DNA of 64,000 bases from Qipengyuania qiaonensis (GTDB lineage: Bacteria > Pseudomonadota > Alphaproteobacteria > Sphingomonadales > Sphingomonadaceae): positions 62,001 to 126,000 of the forward strand of contig NZ_JAIGNO010000004.1 of NCBI RefSeq assembly GCF_019711515.1. The letters run 5' to 3'. Below, in pieces: positions 27,389-37,233 of this stretch. Both the position numbers and the translations under genes were made by a program. Below the pieces are notes generated by a model that searched no databases, was not told the DNA's origin, and saw only the letters and a list, made by a program, of their open reading frames with translations. The first letter of the stretch is position 1. Each line of letters opens with the position of its first letter.

Positions 27389-27868
27389 ATGAAACGGAAT
27401 ATCATACTCGTGGCCACGCATGGCGCCGCGCTCGTCCTCGGTTTCGGCCTCGGGGTCTATTTCCTTCCTATCCTCACTGCCGAGAAAGCTCCCGAAGCGG
27501 CGGTTCTCCAGCAGGCCGCGGCCGAAGCAAGCTATAGCGCCGAGCTTTCGCGGGACCTGCCAGGCAGTGACGGACTGCATTGGGGCGAGGGTACGATTAG
27601 CGTCAGCGCCGATACCATCTCGCATATCGGAGCACTGGCGCCGGGGCCGGACTACAAGGTCTATCTCACCCGGGAATTCGTTGACGACGAGGCCGGGTTC
27701 GAGGCAGTCCGTGCCGAAGCCGTACGGATCGGCGATGTAAAAAGCTATGATGGCTTCGCGCTGGACGTACCGGCAGGCGTAAATATCGAGGATTTCACAA
27801 CCGTGGTCGTGTGGTGCGAAAGCTTCGACGAGTTCATCACCGCCGGGCAGTATCGCGTAGCAGGCTGA
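27389..27868 (+). CDS. DM13-domain protein, membrane-anchored
   Basis: 159 aa. One N-terminal membrane helix (about 5-27) anchors a periplasmic DM13 domain (about 55-157): GSDGLHWGEGTISV, GALAPGPDYKVYLT, and near the end DFTTVVVWCESFDEFITAGQY. The conserved Cys in VWCESF is the residue noted as possibly redox active in DM13. The family is proposed to be a cytochrome-like or electron-transfer module in other contexts; the function here is unknown. Stands alone after ssrA. Confidence 0.88.
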   Translation: MKRNIILVATHGAALVLGFGLGVYFLPILTAEKAPEAAVLQQAAAEASYSAELSRDLPGSDGLHWGEGTISVSADTISHIGALAPGPDYKVYLTREFVDDEAGFEAVRAEAVRIGDVKSYDGFALDVPAGVNIEDFTTVVVWCESFDEFITAGQYRVAG

Positions 27869-27871
27869 CGT

Positions 27872-28351
27872 TCATCCCATGTCAAAAACGAGGCGCGGCA
27901 GGGTCCTGCCCGGGATCGATCCGGAGGGGACACTGCCAGCCCTTTTGCATCCCATTTTCAAATAAAAGGTAACGGCGCCGGGATCGGCTTCCACGATCAA
28001 TTCGGCGACACCCTTTTCGCGAGCTGTGGTAACTGCCCATTCGAACAGTTTGCGTCCGGTTCCCACGCCCATCGCTTCAGGGTCGACGAAGAGCTTCTCG
28101 AGAAAGCATTTCTCTCCATCGTATCCAATCTGTGCAATGCCCAAGAGCAAGTCACCGCCTGTCGCCGCAATGACATCCCCACGCCTCAGATCATTGCGGG
28201 TCAGTATCAGTTCGGCCTCGCACCGCGACAGGAACTGCGCGTCATGTCCCCAATATGCCTTTGAACGCAGGCACAGCCGAGATGCTTGGTCCAGCTCCTC
28301 CTCGCGCAGTGGACGCAGCGCCAGATTTTCGGTGTTCGTGGAAGGTGCCAC
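27872..28351 (-). CDS. GNAT-family N-acetyltransferase
   Basis: 159 aa from a GTG at 28351 (APSTNTENLALRPLREEEL); the open frame continues upstream but is unlikely to be translated because it covers the next gene. The acetyl-CoA loop is FLEKLFVDPEAMGVGTGRKL, and VEADPGAVTFYLKMGCKRAG is motif B. The substrate is unknown. Converges with the DM13 gene, 3 bp apart. Confidence 0.85.
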   Translation of the reverse strand: MAPSTNTENLALRPLREEELDQASRLCLRSKAYWGHDAQFLSRCEAELILTRNDLRRGDVIAATGGDLLLGIAQIGYDGEKCFLEKLFVDPEAMGVGTGRKLFEWAVTTAREKGVAELIVEADPGAVTFYLKMGCKRAGSVPSGSIPGRTLPRLVFDMG

Positions 28352-28364
28352 GGACAAACCCGCG

Positions 28365-28637
28365 CTACTCGCTATCGGTATCTTCCCGGCCGACCGCTTT
28401 CGCCTCGCGCTCGTAGCGCAGCGCGTCGAGAATCTTGGCGCCTCCGAGGAACACGGCGCCTGCCGTTGCAGCGAACAGCAGGTAACCTCCCACACCCGGA
28501 TATTCGATCGTGTAGTTGGCGCCGCGCGTCATTGCACCCAGAGCGAGGGCGAAAATGATCAGATACGCTTCGAAGCGCGTCTTGATGACGAACAGCCTCT
28601 TCACCTTTCTAAGCATGCTTGCGCCGGTCTCCATCAT
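28365..28637 (-). CDS. small conserved membrane protein
   Basis: 90 aa from the ATG at 28637; a start at 28616 (MLRKVKRLFVIK) is also possible. A basic N-terminus is followed by two hydrophobic stretches (about 21-38 and 48-68) and a charged C-terminus. I recognise a pattern common to sphingomonads (VKRLFVIKTRFEAYLI) but no assigned function. It precedes the GNAT gene by 13 bp, so the two may be co-transcribed. Confidence 0.7.
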   Translation of the reverse strand: MMETGASMLRKVKRLFVIKTRFEAYLIIFALALGAMTRGANYTIEYPGVGGYLLFAATAGAVFLGGAKILDALRYEREAKAVGREDTDSE

Positions 28638-28761
28638 TAACCTATCTGATTGCAATTCCCGTGCCAGCGGCGGAAATTCGCAGGCTCGAGTGGTTAATGC
28701 ATGACGAAGTGTAAAAGTGCCCGACGATCCGGTCCAGCGCGTTAACCGTGCACGGGTCGGG

Positions 28762-30015
28762 TTATGCGAGGGCGTCCAGAGATAGGACGGAAAGTAAGGC
28801 TTCCCGCGCTTCGACGACTTTTCTGGCAAGTGTCTCCGTCCCGACTTCGTGCGGCTCGATCGTTTCGGGCCACATTTGGGCGATCACCGACTCGATCCGA
28901 TCCGCCTTAGTTTCGTCGAGCAGGAATCGGGCATCCACCGTCGCCGGATCGGCTACGACACGCAGCCGCAGGCATGCCGGGCCGCCGCCATTGGCCATCG
29001 ACTGGCGCACATCGACGGGAATGACTTGCCGGATCGGGCCGTTGGTCGCGAGCATGCGTTCGCACCAGGCCTGCACCCGGGCGCTTTCCTGGCACTCGCT
29101 CGGGACAATCAGTGCCATTTCTCCCGTCGGCAAAGTCAGCAACTGGGCGTTGAACAGATAGGTCCTTATCGCCTCATCGAGCGAGACCGCGCTTTCGGGC
29201 ACCTCGATAACATGCAGTCTAGGAAAGACTGCGCGAATTGCTTCATAGGCGTCTTTCTGATCGGCGAATGCCCGTTCGTGCGTGAACAGCACTGTCTCAT
29301 TCGCGACAGCGACGACATCGTTATGGAATGCGCCTGCTGCAATTGCTGCAGGGTTTTGCTCGATGAAGACACAGCGTTTCGGATCGAGGCCGTGCAGGCG
29401 GGCAACCGCGCGGCTCGCCTGCTCGTGTTGCCTTGCTGGAAAACGGCCGCCGGGCCGGCCATAGACGAATACCTCGACGCCCGGTGCCCCGTGCTGTTCG
29501 CAGAAACGCATGTGGTTGGCGGCGCCTTCGTCGCCAAAGCTGGGCGGGACGGCATCGTGCACGGCGAAGTACCGCTCGTCACCGAAGGCAATCTTCAACT
29601 GCGCCTGAGTGTCGCGCCATTCCTGCGCGCGATGCAGCATGGTGACGAGGTTGGCCGGCGTCAGGTGGCAGCGTCCGTCTGCGGTGTCGGGTGCGGGGCT
29701 GACCGTGGCCGCATTGGCGGTCCACATCGAACTGGCCGACCAGGCCGCTGCCAGCAGCGCGCGATCGGTATCCTCGCCCACGGCGAGTTCGTGCAAGAGA
29801 CGGTTGTTCGGGCGCGGAAGCGGCAGCAAAAAACCTTGCGTCAGACCGCGCTCCATGTTCCCGCGCATCTTGGCAATGCCCTGCAGAGCCGCTGCGCGCG
29901 GGAAAGATGCGTCGCCCTTGTGGCTCGCGCTGGCCATATTGCCGAGGCTGAGACCGGCATAGTTGTGACTGGGGCCGACAATCCCGTCGAAGTTGATCTC
30001 GACCAGATCGCTCAT
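28762..30015 (-). CDS. astB: N-succinylarginine dihydrolase
   Basis: 417 aa. It begins EINFDGIVGPSHNYAGLSLGN, diagnostic for AstB, and has HNDVVAVANETVLFTHERAF plus a late NGGGPACLRLRV carrying the catalytic Cys. AstB hydrolyses N2-succinylarginine to succinylornithine, ammonia and carbon dioxide in the arginine succinyltransferase pathway. Its start overlaps the astA stop by 4 bp. No astC, astD or astE lies in the window. Confidence 0.96.
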   Translation of the reverse strand: MSDLVEINFDGIVGPSHNYAGLSLGNMASASHKGDASFPRAAALQGIAKMRGNMERGLTQGFLLPLPRPNNRLLHELAVGEDTDRALLAAAWSASSMWTANAATVSPAPDTADGRCHLTPANLVTMLHRAQEWRDTQAQLKIAFGDERYFAVHDAVPPSFGDEGAANHMRFCEQHGAPGVEVFVYGRPGGRFPARQHEQASRAVARLHGLDPKRCVFIEQNPAAIAAGAFHNDVVAVANETVLFTHERAFADQKDAYEAIRAVFPRLHVIEVPESAVSLDEAIRTYLFNAQLLTLPTGEMALIVPSECQESARVQAWCERMLATNGPIRQVIPVDVRQSMANGGGPACLRLRVVADPATVDARFLLDETKADRIESVIAQMWPETIEPHEVGTETLARKVVEAREALLSVLSLDALA

Positions 30016-31028
30016 CGCGCCACGCTCCAGACTTCATCTCCCTCGCTTACCTCCAGCGTCGCGGCGCAAGCTGCATCGACGGCTATCGAACCGTCTTCGC
30101 CGATCTCGCGCATGCCATAGGCACAGCGAAATGTTGCCAGCGTTCCGGTTGCGACCAAGGCGCGCTCGCCGATATCGAGATCGGTCGCGAAAACCCGACT
30201 CGGAGCCGATTTGCGGACGCTCCGGACCTGGTCGGTGCGCGCGGTCATGGTCGGCCCGCCATCGAAGATATCGACATAGCCTTCGGCAGCGAAACCTTCG
30301 TCCTCGAGCATGCGCATCGCCGCCCGTCCCGTGGGGTGTGGTATACCGATGACCTTCTTCGCCTCGTCGTCGAGCATGGCGACGTAGACCGGGTGCTTCG
30401 GCATCAGGTCGGCGATGAACTGGTTGCCGTTGATGGCATTGAAGTAATCGGCTTCCTGGAACGTCATGCCGAAGAACCGGCCCGCGACCCCGTCCCAGAA
30501 CGGCGAGCCGCCGCGATCGTCGATCACGCCGCGCAGTTCGGCGAGGATACGGTCTGCGAAGCGCGAGCGGTGCATGGCGATGAACAGATAACGGCTGCGC
30601 GCAAGCAGCAGGCCCAGCCCGCCTGCGCGCTCTCCGGGATGAAGAAACAGGCCCCCGACCTCGGACGAGCCCTCCAGATCGGTCACAAGGCTCAGCAGCT
30701 CAGCACGCACCGTGCGGTCGAGCTCCTGGCTGTGCTGGGTGAGCGTGTTGAGCCGGTAGCTGTAGAACGGCCATTGCTGGCCGACCTGGCTGAATAGCTG
30801 GCAGGTCCCACGAACTTGGCCGGTCTCGGCGTTCTCGAGCACCAGCGTGAACAGATCGTCGCCAAGTTCGTCATCGGTGCGCGAAAAGGCTTCGTCCGCC
30901 CGCTCAAGTTTCTTGGTCAGGGCATTGCGATCGGCGGGCAGGTTGGTGAATCCTCCGCCGGTAAGCTTGGCCATTTCGTAAAGGTGCTCGAGGTCCTCGA
31001 TATGCGCAGCACGCAGGCGAAAGGTCAC
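30012..31028 (-). CDS. astA: arginine N-succinyltransferase
   Basis: 338 aa from a GTG at 31028 (then TFRLRAAHIEDLEHLYEMA), whose GTGA overlaps the upstream stop. The open frame continues upstream within the M20 gene but is not needed. Recognisable blocks are KLTGGGFTNLPADR, EVGGLFLHPGERAGGLG and FWDGVAGRFFGMTFQEADY. It transfers succinyl from succinyl-CoA to arginine, the first step of the AST pathway. Coupled to astB downstream. Confidence 0.96.
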   Translation of the reverse strand: MTFRLRAAHIEDLEHLYEMAKLTGGGFTNLPADRNALTKKLERADEAFSRTDDELGDDLFTLVLENAETGQVRGTCQLFSQVGQQWPFYSYRLNTLTQHSQELDRTVRAELLSLVTDLEGSSEVGGLFLHPGERAGGLGLLLARSRYLFIAMHRSRFADRILAELRGVIDDRGGSPFWDGVAGRFFGMTFQEADYFNAINGNQFIADLMPKHPVYVAMLDDEAKKVIGIPHPTGRAAMRMLEDEGFAAEGYVDIFDGGPTMTARTDQVRSVRKSAPSRVFATDLDIGERALVATGTLATFRCAYGMREIGEDGSIAVDAACAATLEVSEGDEVWSVAR

Positions 31029-32233
31029 AAATGGTCTCCGGTGGATAGCTTCGAGAGGACCAGCGCGGACAGGGCCGCGCGTTCCTTGAGCGAAGGTACG
31101 ATCATGAATTCGTCGGGCGAATGGATCGCGCCGCCGCGCACGCCCATCGTGTCGACCACCGGCACGCCGGTCGCCGCAATATTGTTGCCGTCGCACACGC
31201 CGCCCGTGGGCTTCCAGCCTATCGTTTGACCGAGCTCCGTGCCGCAGGCCTTGACCAGATCGAACAGGCGCTGCGCTCTCTCGTCGACCGGCTTGGGTGG
31301 GCGCGTTACGCCGCCATGTCGGTGGATGCTCACGCCATGATCGGCCCGTATCGCCGCAAGGATCGCGTCGAGTTCACCATCGAAACGGTTCATCGCGTCG
31401 GTCGACTTGGGACGGATGTTGAAACGCAGCACGGCAAGGTCCGGCACGACATTGTTTGCGCTGCCGCCTTCGATCCTGGCTGGATTGACCGTGATGTCAT
31501 CGGCTTCGAGCGCCTTGATCCGCAACACGAGGTCCGAGGCTGCAACGATGGCATTGCGCCCGTCCTGCGGATTGCGGCCGGCATGAGCGGATCGACCGGT
31601 GAAAGTGATCGAGTAATTGCCCGTGCCGCCGCGCGCATGAGCCAGCGTGCCGTCGGGCAGTGAGCTGGGTTCGTAGGTGAGTGCGGCATATTTCCCGCGC
31701 GCCAATTCCTCGATCAAATCGCGGCTGGCAAGGCTGCCGGTTTCCTCGTCCGAATTGATCATCACATCGTAGCCAACGCGCTGCGAGCCTTGGATGGCTT
31801 CGAAGGCCCTCAGCGCATGGAGGATGACATTGAGCCCGCCTTTCATATCGGCGGTGCCGGGACCGTTGATGGTCTCGTCATCCAGCCAACTGATATCCTG
31901 GAACGGGTGGTCGACTGGGAAAACGGTGTCCATATGGCCGGTGAGAACGAACCGCCGCTCCGCCGCGGGGCGTACCCGCAGCACCATGTGTCTGCCGTGC
32001 GGTTTCTCGAACTCTCGGCCCTCGCAGGAAATCGCCGTAACGGCGGCAGGTTCGACCAATTCGATCTCACCCGGCAAAATGCTGAAAGCCTCGGCGAGAA
32101 TGTTTGCCATGCGTTCGAGCCCGGCAATGTTTCCGGTGCCGGTATTGATCGCCGCCCAGTCCTGCACCTGGCGGAGCATCGTATCGGCGTCGATGGCGTC
32201 GAGCAGCGCTTGTGGGGCGTTATCCGGTTTCAT
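31025..32233 (-). CDS. M20-family amidohydrolase in the ast operon
   Basis: 402 aa from the ATG at 32233 (MKPDNAPQALLDAID). Metal-binding residues follow the ArgE/DapE/CPG2 pattern: His100 and Asp102 (LTGHMDTVFP), Asp129 (GTADMKGG), Glu163-Glu164 (SDEETGS). Dimerisation-domain text lies at about 200-300. It is first in the operon, overlapping astA. M20 enzymes cleave N-acyl amino acids. The last AST step, normally done by AstE (an M14-type enzyme), releases succinate from succinylglutamate; this protein could replace AstE, but that is inference. Confidence 0.88.
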   Translation of the reverse strand: MKPDNAPQALLDAIDADTMLRQVQDWAAINTGTGNIAGLERMANILAEAFSILPGEIELVEPAAVTAISCEGREFEKPHGRHMVLRVRPAAERRFVLTGHMDTVFPVDHPFQDISWLDDETINGPGTADMKGGLNVILHALRAFEAIQGSQRVGYDVMINSDEETGSLASRDLIEELARGKYAALTYEPSSLPDGTLAHARGGTGNYSITFTGRSAHAGRNPQDGRNAIVAASDLVLRIKALEADDITVNPARIEGGSANNVVPDLAVLRFNIRPKSTDAMNRFDGELDAILAAIRADHGVSIHRHGGVTRPPKPVDERAQRLFDLVKACGTELGQTIGWKPTGGVCDGNNIAATGVPVVDTMGVRGGAIHSPDEFMIVPSLKERAALSALVLSKLSTGDHL

Positions 32234-32365
32234 ATGCAACGTCCTTAATCCTGCACAGGCCCAAGTCCACCCCACGCCTTGCATTGATCAACGGCTGGCG
32301 GCATAGACCGACCCGCTCCTCCCCGGGTTCGACATTGCCAGCTTTGCATTAGCCTGAGGAGTTCC

Positions 32366-34459
32366 ATGACCGAATATGTGACGCGCGCCGGGATCGAGAC
32401 CGACCCCGAACTTGCCGCTTTCATCGAGACCGAAGTGCTCGCGCCCCTGGGCCGCGATGTCGATGTATTCTGGCAGGGCTTTGCCGCGCTGCTTGGCGAG
32501 TTCGCTCCGCGCAATGTTGCGCTGCTGGGCAAGCGCGAGCGGCTGCAGGCCAGGATCGACGCCTGGCACCTGGAGCGCGCCGGCCAGCCACACGATGCGG
32601 GCGATTATCGCGCCTTTCTCGAGGAAATCGGCTATCTCGTCCCCGAACCGGGGGAATTCACGATCGGCACCGAAAACGTCGATCCCGAGATTGCCACAAT
32701 GGCTGGGCCGCAGCTCGTCGTGCCGATCCTCAATGCACGATTCCTGCTCAATGCCGCGAATGCGCGCTGGGGCAGCCTTTACGATGCGTTTTACGGCACC
32801 GATGCGCTCGATGCGCCGCCAGCCAAGCCGGGAGGGTATGACAAAGACCGCGGCGCTGCGGTGATCGCGGAAGGGCGCAAGTTCCTCGATGAGACTCTGC
32901 CGCTTGTGGACCAGAGCTGGGCCGATATCGCCGACGAGCATGACGGCAAGTTGCAGGACGAGAGCAAGTGGGTCGGCCACACCGACAAGGGTCTGCTGTT
33001 CCGGAACAACGGCCTTCACATCGAAGTGCAGTTCGATCGCGAAAGCGCGATCGGGAAGTCCGACAAAGCAGGGATTTCCGACATCGTCCTCGAGGCGGCA
33101 CTTACCACCATCGCCGATTGCGAGGATTCGGTGGCTGCGGTCGATGCAGAGGACAAGCTGCTGGCCTATCGCAACTGGCTCGGCATCGTTCGCGGCGATT
33201 TGTCGGAAAGCTTCGAAAAGGGCGGCAAGACACTTACCCGCGAACTTGCGCCCGACGTTACCTATCGATCGGGCGATGGTACGGAGCACAGACTTCCCGG
33301 CCGCAGCCTGATGTTCGTGCGCAATGTCGGCCATCTGATGACCAATCCCGCCATGCTTTGGGCCGGGAACGAGATACCCGAGGGAATTCTCGACGCGGTG
33401 ATGACCAGCGCGATTTCGGCTCAGGACGTTGCGGGGCTGGGCAAGTACGGCAACAGCCGCAAGGGCAGCATCTACATCGTGAAGCCCAAGATGCACGGGC
33501 CGGAGGAATGCGCCTTCACCAATGACCTTTTCGACGCGGTTGAGGACCTGCTCGACCTGCCGCGCCACACGATCAAGGTTGGGGTGATGGACGAGGAGCG
33601 GCGCACCAGCGCGAACCTGGCGGCCTGCATCTACGCTGTGAAAGACCGGATCGTGTTCATCAACACCGGCTTCCTCGACCGGACGGGTGACGAAATTCAC
33701 ACCTCGATGCGGGCGGGGCCGATGATGCGCAAGGGCGAGATGAAGAATTCGGCCTGGCTCAAGGCCTACGAGGCGCGCAATGTCGGCATCGGGTTGGCGC
33801 ATGGCCTGTCGGGCCGCGCCCAGATCGGCAAAGGCATGTGGGCGGCTCCGGATCTGATGGGGCAGATGATGGTCGAGAAGATCGGCCATCTGCGTGCGGG
33901 CGCCAACACCGCCTGGGTGCCGAGCCCGACCGCCGCGACGCTCCACGCGATCCACTATCACCGCGAGGATGTGTTCGAGATCCAGAAGGGTTTGCCCGAC
34001 GCGGCGAAGCTCGACGAACTTCTCAGGATTCCGCTGGCGGATGGCGTGAACTGGTCGGCCGAGGAAATCGCTGAGGAACTCGATAACAACTGTCAGGGAC
34101 TGTTGGGCTACGTTGTGCGCTGGATCGATCAGGGTGTCGGCTGTTCGAAGGTGCCGGACATCAACGATGTCGGCTTAATGGAAGACCGAGCGACCTTGCG
34201 CATTTCCAGCCAGCATATAGCCAACTGGCTGCTCCATGGCGTGATCTCCGAAGCGCAGGTGATGGACAGCCTGCGTCGCATGGCCGCCAAGGTGGACGAG
34301 CAGAATGCGGGCGATCCGATCTACGAACCTCTGCTCGAGAACGAGGGCGGTGCGGCATTCAGTGCCGCCAAGGACTTGATCTTCAAAGGTGTCGAACAGC
34401 CCAGTGGTTACACAGAGCCGCTGCTTCACGCATGGCGGCGGAAGAAAAAGAAGGACTAG
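32366..34459 (+). CDS. glcB: malate synthase G
   Basis: 697 aa, close to the usual 720. It condenses glyoxylate and acetyl-CoA to malate in the cytoplasm. Recognisable blocks: [28 protein letters not shown] (in part), [63 protein letters not shown] and [17 protein letters not shown]. The acidic and Arg active-site residues lie in these blocks. Preceded by GAGGAGTT. Monocistronic. With the arginine-catabolic operon nearby it supports growth on C2-forming substrates. Confidence 0.97.
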   Translation: MTEYVTRAGIETDPELAAFIETEVLAPLGRDVDVFWQGFAALLGEFAPRNVALLGKRERLQARIDAWHLERAGQPHDAGDYRAFLEEIGYLVPEPGEFTIGTENVDPEIATMAGPQLVVPILNARFLLNAANARWGSLYDAFYGTDALDAPPAKPGGYDKDRGAAVIAEGRKFLDETLPLVDQSWADIADEHDGKLQDESKWVGHTDKGLLFRNNGLHIEVQFDRESAIGKSDKAGISDIVLEAALTTIADCEDSVAAVDAEDKLLAYRNWLGIVRGDLSESFEKGGKTLTRELAPDVTYRSGDGTEHRLPGRSLMFVRNVGHLMTNPAMLWAGNEIPEGILDAVMTSAISAQDVAGLGKYGNSRKGSIYIVKPKMHGPEECAFTNDLFDAVEDLLDLPRHTIKVGVMDEERRTSANLAACIYAVKDRIVFINTGFLDRTGDEIHTSMRAGPMMRKGEMKNSAWLKAYEARNVGIGLAHGLSGRAQIGKGMWAAPDLMGQMMVEKIGHLRAGANTAWVPSPTAATLHAIHYHREDVFEIQKGLPDAAKLDELLRIPLADGVNWSAEEIAEELDNNCQGLLGYVVRWIDQGVGCSKVPDINDVGLMEDRATLRISSQHIANWLLHGVISEAQVMDSLRRMAAKVDEQNAGDPIYEPLLENEGGAAFSAAKDLIFKGVEQPSGYTEPLLHAWRRKKKKD

Positions 34460-34465
34460 CTTGCT

Positions 34466-36220
34466 CTAGCCGTTCGATTTTCGCCGTCGTGCTCGGAACG
34501 AGGTGACGATCGAGTCGAATTTTTCCTGTGCATCCTCTGCCGATATGTCGGGATCGAAGAAGGCCAGTTTTGCGACAACGCTTCTATCGCGGCCTTGGTC
34601 CTTGGCGCGGTAGAGCAGCCCGTCCATCCGCGAATACAATGTCTGGAAATCGGGAATCTGATCTCGTTCCTTCGGACCCAGAAGTATGACGCCCATGCTG
34701 GCCGTGACGGGCCAATCGAGTTCGGGCACGGCGCGACCGACGGAAAGCGGGATAGCTCGGCGAAATGCCTCGGCGCGCGCGCCTGGCCTGCTACAGCGCA
34801 ATTGAATAAGAAACTCCTCTCCGCCCATCCGCACGATCCGCGCGTCTTCTTCTCCTTTGAGCACGTCTGCCACCGCCTTCAGCACCCGATCGCCAACGAC
34901 GTGGCCGTAGGTATCGTTGATCGACTTGAAATGATCGATATCCATGATCGCCATGGCCGTGAATTCGATCTGATCTTGCGGATCACTTTCGAGCGCATGC
35001 CGGTTCATCAAGCCGGTTAGCGGGTCGTGGCGGCTGAGATTCTGCAGTACGGCGTTCTCGATACGTGCGCGATCGCGTTCTTTGCGGAGCTGAACCAATC
35101 GTGCCGTGACGCCGAGCATAGCAGTGATCTCCTCGAATACACAGCCAACATAGAACAGCAGCATGGAGTCGTTTTCGGGCAGCCAGGGAGTCAGTTGACC
35201 GACGAGCCGCAACAGACACACAGCAATGAGAGGCGAAAGGCCCACGATCAGGTAGCGGGAGTAGCGGCTGCCGCGCCGTAACGCTCCGACTACAAACCAG
35301 ATATAGGCGATCAGCACCGGAACATATGCCGTGAAATAAGCCTGCACGTGCCATGTACGTCCCGAGTGAAGATCGAGGCTGCCGAGAACGCCTACTAGAA
35401 AGCCCCACGCTGCGAGCCAGGGAAGCGTCTTGCGCAGCGCGGCGTTGGCGCGACTGCGTTCGATAAAGTGATAGGCGAACATCACATTTCCCGCCACGGA
35501 GAGCCCCAGCGCCAGAATGGCCAGGCGGACGATCATCTCCACCCCTAGCGGCACGAAGCTCGTGATGAGCGCCGAATTTACCAATACGGTCATGAGCAAC
35601 GCCGCTGCGGTGACGGCATGCCACAGCACAAAACTGTGCCGCAAGACCCGATAGATCATCAGCCCGAATATGAGCGGCATCAGCAACATGCCAGCAAGCA
35701 TTGAGATAACGAGCAGCAACAGGAAGAGTCGCGGCGCGGCGCTCGGGTCGTCGATCGTAAGCTGCATCGATCGCACGACGCGCAGATCGGTGGGCAAATC
35801 GACCGCGACTATGATCTCGCGGGGTGGGCTATCCGTGCGGGCTAGCGGGATCTTCAATAGGTCAGTACCCGCGACGACTTGTAGATCACTCATCCGGTGG
35901 TGCGTCACTTTGACGCGCCCGGCTGCATCGATTGCGGCCACGGAAATGCTAGAGAGAGGTCCGCGCTGCGCAGCCAGGAAGCGGGGAGAAGGTGAGCCTT
36001 CCGGTACTTGGAAACGAAGGTAGGTTCGCTCGGGCAACAGAGAGAGTTCGTAAGTCGCGCAGTTCCATCGTGTGGGCAACGTATCGACTGTGACTGGCGC
36101 CCAGGCCACCGCCTCGGTTGCGACGCAGGGAAGCGGCGAAGCGGTGTCCTGGGCGAAGGCCGCAGTATTGCTTACGGCGAGAACCGCGAAGAGCGTCAGA
36201 ATGAAGCGCAGCAGTCGCAT
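34466..36220 (-). CDS. 7TMR-DISM membrane diguanylate cyclase
   Basis: 584 aa. Signal peptide (1-23), a periplasmic beta-rich domain (about 30-160), then about seven membrane helices (165-372), a short coiled linker (375-395) and a GGDEF domain (about 395-560). The catalytic signature is GGEEF (466-470). The RxxD inhibitory I-site is missing: the equivalent residues are EEDA. It should make cyclic di-GMP from two GTP, without classical product inhibition, under control of a periplasmic ligand. The gene lies alone; the 99-bp upstream gap before rsmA shows nothing clear. Confidence 0.9.
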   Translation of the reverse strand: MRLLRFILTLFAVLAVSNTAAFAQDTASPLPCVATEAVAWAPVTVDTLPTRWNCATYELSLLPERTYLRFQVPEGSPSPRFLAAQRGPLSSISVAAIDAAGRVKVTHHRMSDLQVVAGTDLLKIPLARTDSPPREIIVAVDLPTDLRVVRSMQLTIDDPSAAPRLFLLLLVISMLAGMLLMPLIFGLMIYRVLRHSFVLWHAVTAAALLMTVLVNSALITSFVPLGVEMIVRLAILALGLSVAGNVMFAYHFIERSRANAALRKTLPWLAAWGFLVGVLGSLDLHSGRTWHVQAYFTAYVPVLIAYIWFVVGALRRGSRYSRYLIVGLSPLIAVCLLRLVGQLTPWLPENDSMLLFYVGCVFEEITAMLGVTARLVQLRKERDRARIENAVLQNLSRHDPLTGLMNRHALESDPQDQIEFTAMAIMDIDHFKSINDTYGHVVGDRVLKAVADVLKGEEDARIVRMGGEEFLIQLRCSRPGARAEAFRRAIPLSVGRAVPELDWPVTASMGVILLGPKERDQIPDFQTLYSRMDGLLYRAKDQGRDRSVVAKLAFFDPDISAEDAQEKFDSIVTSFRARRRKSNG

Positions 36221-36319
36221 GATCTCCGAACGTACATGTGCACATTCTTTTTAATACTAAACAAGGGCGTTAACTCTGACTTACTTGGCCACCCGGGCTT
36301 TCTACGTGAGCGTTCTTCG

Positions 36320-37144
36320 TCAGCCGAGTTCTCTGGAGATTTGCGTGAATTCCCGGATGCTTACGGTCTCCGCCCGCCTTTGCGGATCGATGCCGAGCTT
36401 CTCCAGCACCTCGACCGCGCCGGGCACTCCCTTGAGGCTTTGGCGGAGCATCTTGCGGCGTTGGCCGAAGGCGGCTTCGGTGAGGCGTTCGAGGGTGCGG
36501 GCCGAGACGCCCTCGGGTATGGCGCAGGGTGTAACATGGACCACTGCGCTCATAACCTTTGGCGGCGGGGTGAACGCACTTCTGTGGACCTTCATGGCCA
36601 GCTTCGCTTCCGCGCGCCACTGGGCCAGAACGGCGAGGCGGCCATAGGTCGAGCCGCCCGGCTGCGCGACGATGCGCTGGGCGACCTCCTGCTGGAACAT
36701 CAGCGTCAGGCTGGTCCAGAGCGGCGGCCAGTTCTGTCCGCCGAGCCAGCGCACGAACAGCGCGGTGCCGACATTATAGGGCAGGTTGGACAGCACGGCG
36801 AAAGGTTCGCCGCCCATCAGCTCGGCATGATCGAGCTTCAGCGCATCGCCTTCGACCACGCGGAGCTGGCCGGGAAACGCCTCGCCCAGTTCGGCGAGCG
36901 CGGGGAGGCAGCGCCGGTCCATCTCGATCGCCGTGACGCGGGCTCCGGCACGCAGCAGGGCGCGGGTCAGCCCGCCCGGGCCGGGGCCGACTTCGAGCAC
37001 CTGCCTGCCCGACAGATCGCCGGGAATGGCTGCGATCCGGTCGAGCAATTGTTCGTCGAACAGAAAGTTCTGGCCCAGCGCCTTCGACGCGCTGAGGCCG
37101 TGGCGGGCGATAACTTCGCGCAGGGGAGGGAGGGTTGTACTCAC
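36320..37144 (-). CDS. rsmA: 16S rRNA dimethyladenosine transferase RsmA/KsgA
   Basis: 274 aa, GTG start. ASKALGQNFLFD (19-30), the SAM motif EVGPGPGGLT (51-60) and NLPYN (120-124) identify it. It dimethylates two adenines in helix 45 of 16S rRNA during late 30S assembly. It follows lptD-surA-pdxA in the order known from gammaproteobacteria. An imperfect REP-like palindrome separates it from pdxA. Confidence 0.97.
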   Translation of the reverse strand: MSTTLPPLREVIARHGLSASKALGQNFLFDEQLLDRIAAIPGDLSGRQVLEVGPGPGGLTRALLRAGARVTAIEMDRRCLPALAELGEAFPGQLRVVEGDALKLDHAELMGGEPFAVLSNLPYNVGTALFVRWLGGQNWPPLWTSLTLMFQQEVAQRIVAQPGGSTYGRLAVLAQWRAEAKLAMKVHRSAFTPPPKVMSAVVHVTPCAIPEGVSARTLERLTEAAFGQRRKMLRQSLKGVPGAVEVLEKLGIDPQRRAETVSIREFTQISRELG

Positions 37145-37159
37145 CCGACCCCTATACAG

Positions 37160-37233
37160 TCATTGCGAGTGAAGCGAAGCAATCCAAGGTATTCACCCAG
37201 GGATCGCCATGTCGCTTCGCTGCTCGCGATGGT
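37160..37233. repeat. REP-like imperfect palindrome between pdxA and rsmA
   Basis: The left arm (37160-37185) reads CATTGCGAGTGAAGCGAAGC, then AATCC. The right arm (37200-37233) is its imperfect inverse, GGATCGCCATGTCGCTTCGC then TGCTCGCGATGG. This matches the widespread bacterial repeat of the type CATTGCGAGC-GAAGCAATCC. It ends at the pdxA stop. It may stabilise mRNA or reduce readthrough into rsmA. Only one copy is visible here. Confidence 0.7.

Noticed and set aside
32288..33961. 557-codon frame on the minus strand
   Set aside because: It runs antisense inside glcB, which has full-length malate synthase motifs; long antisense frames are expected in GC-rich genes.
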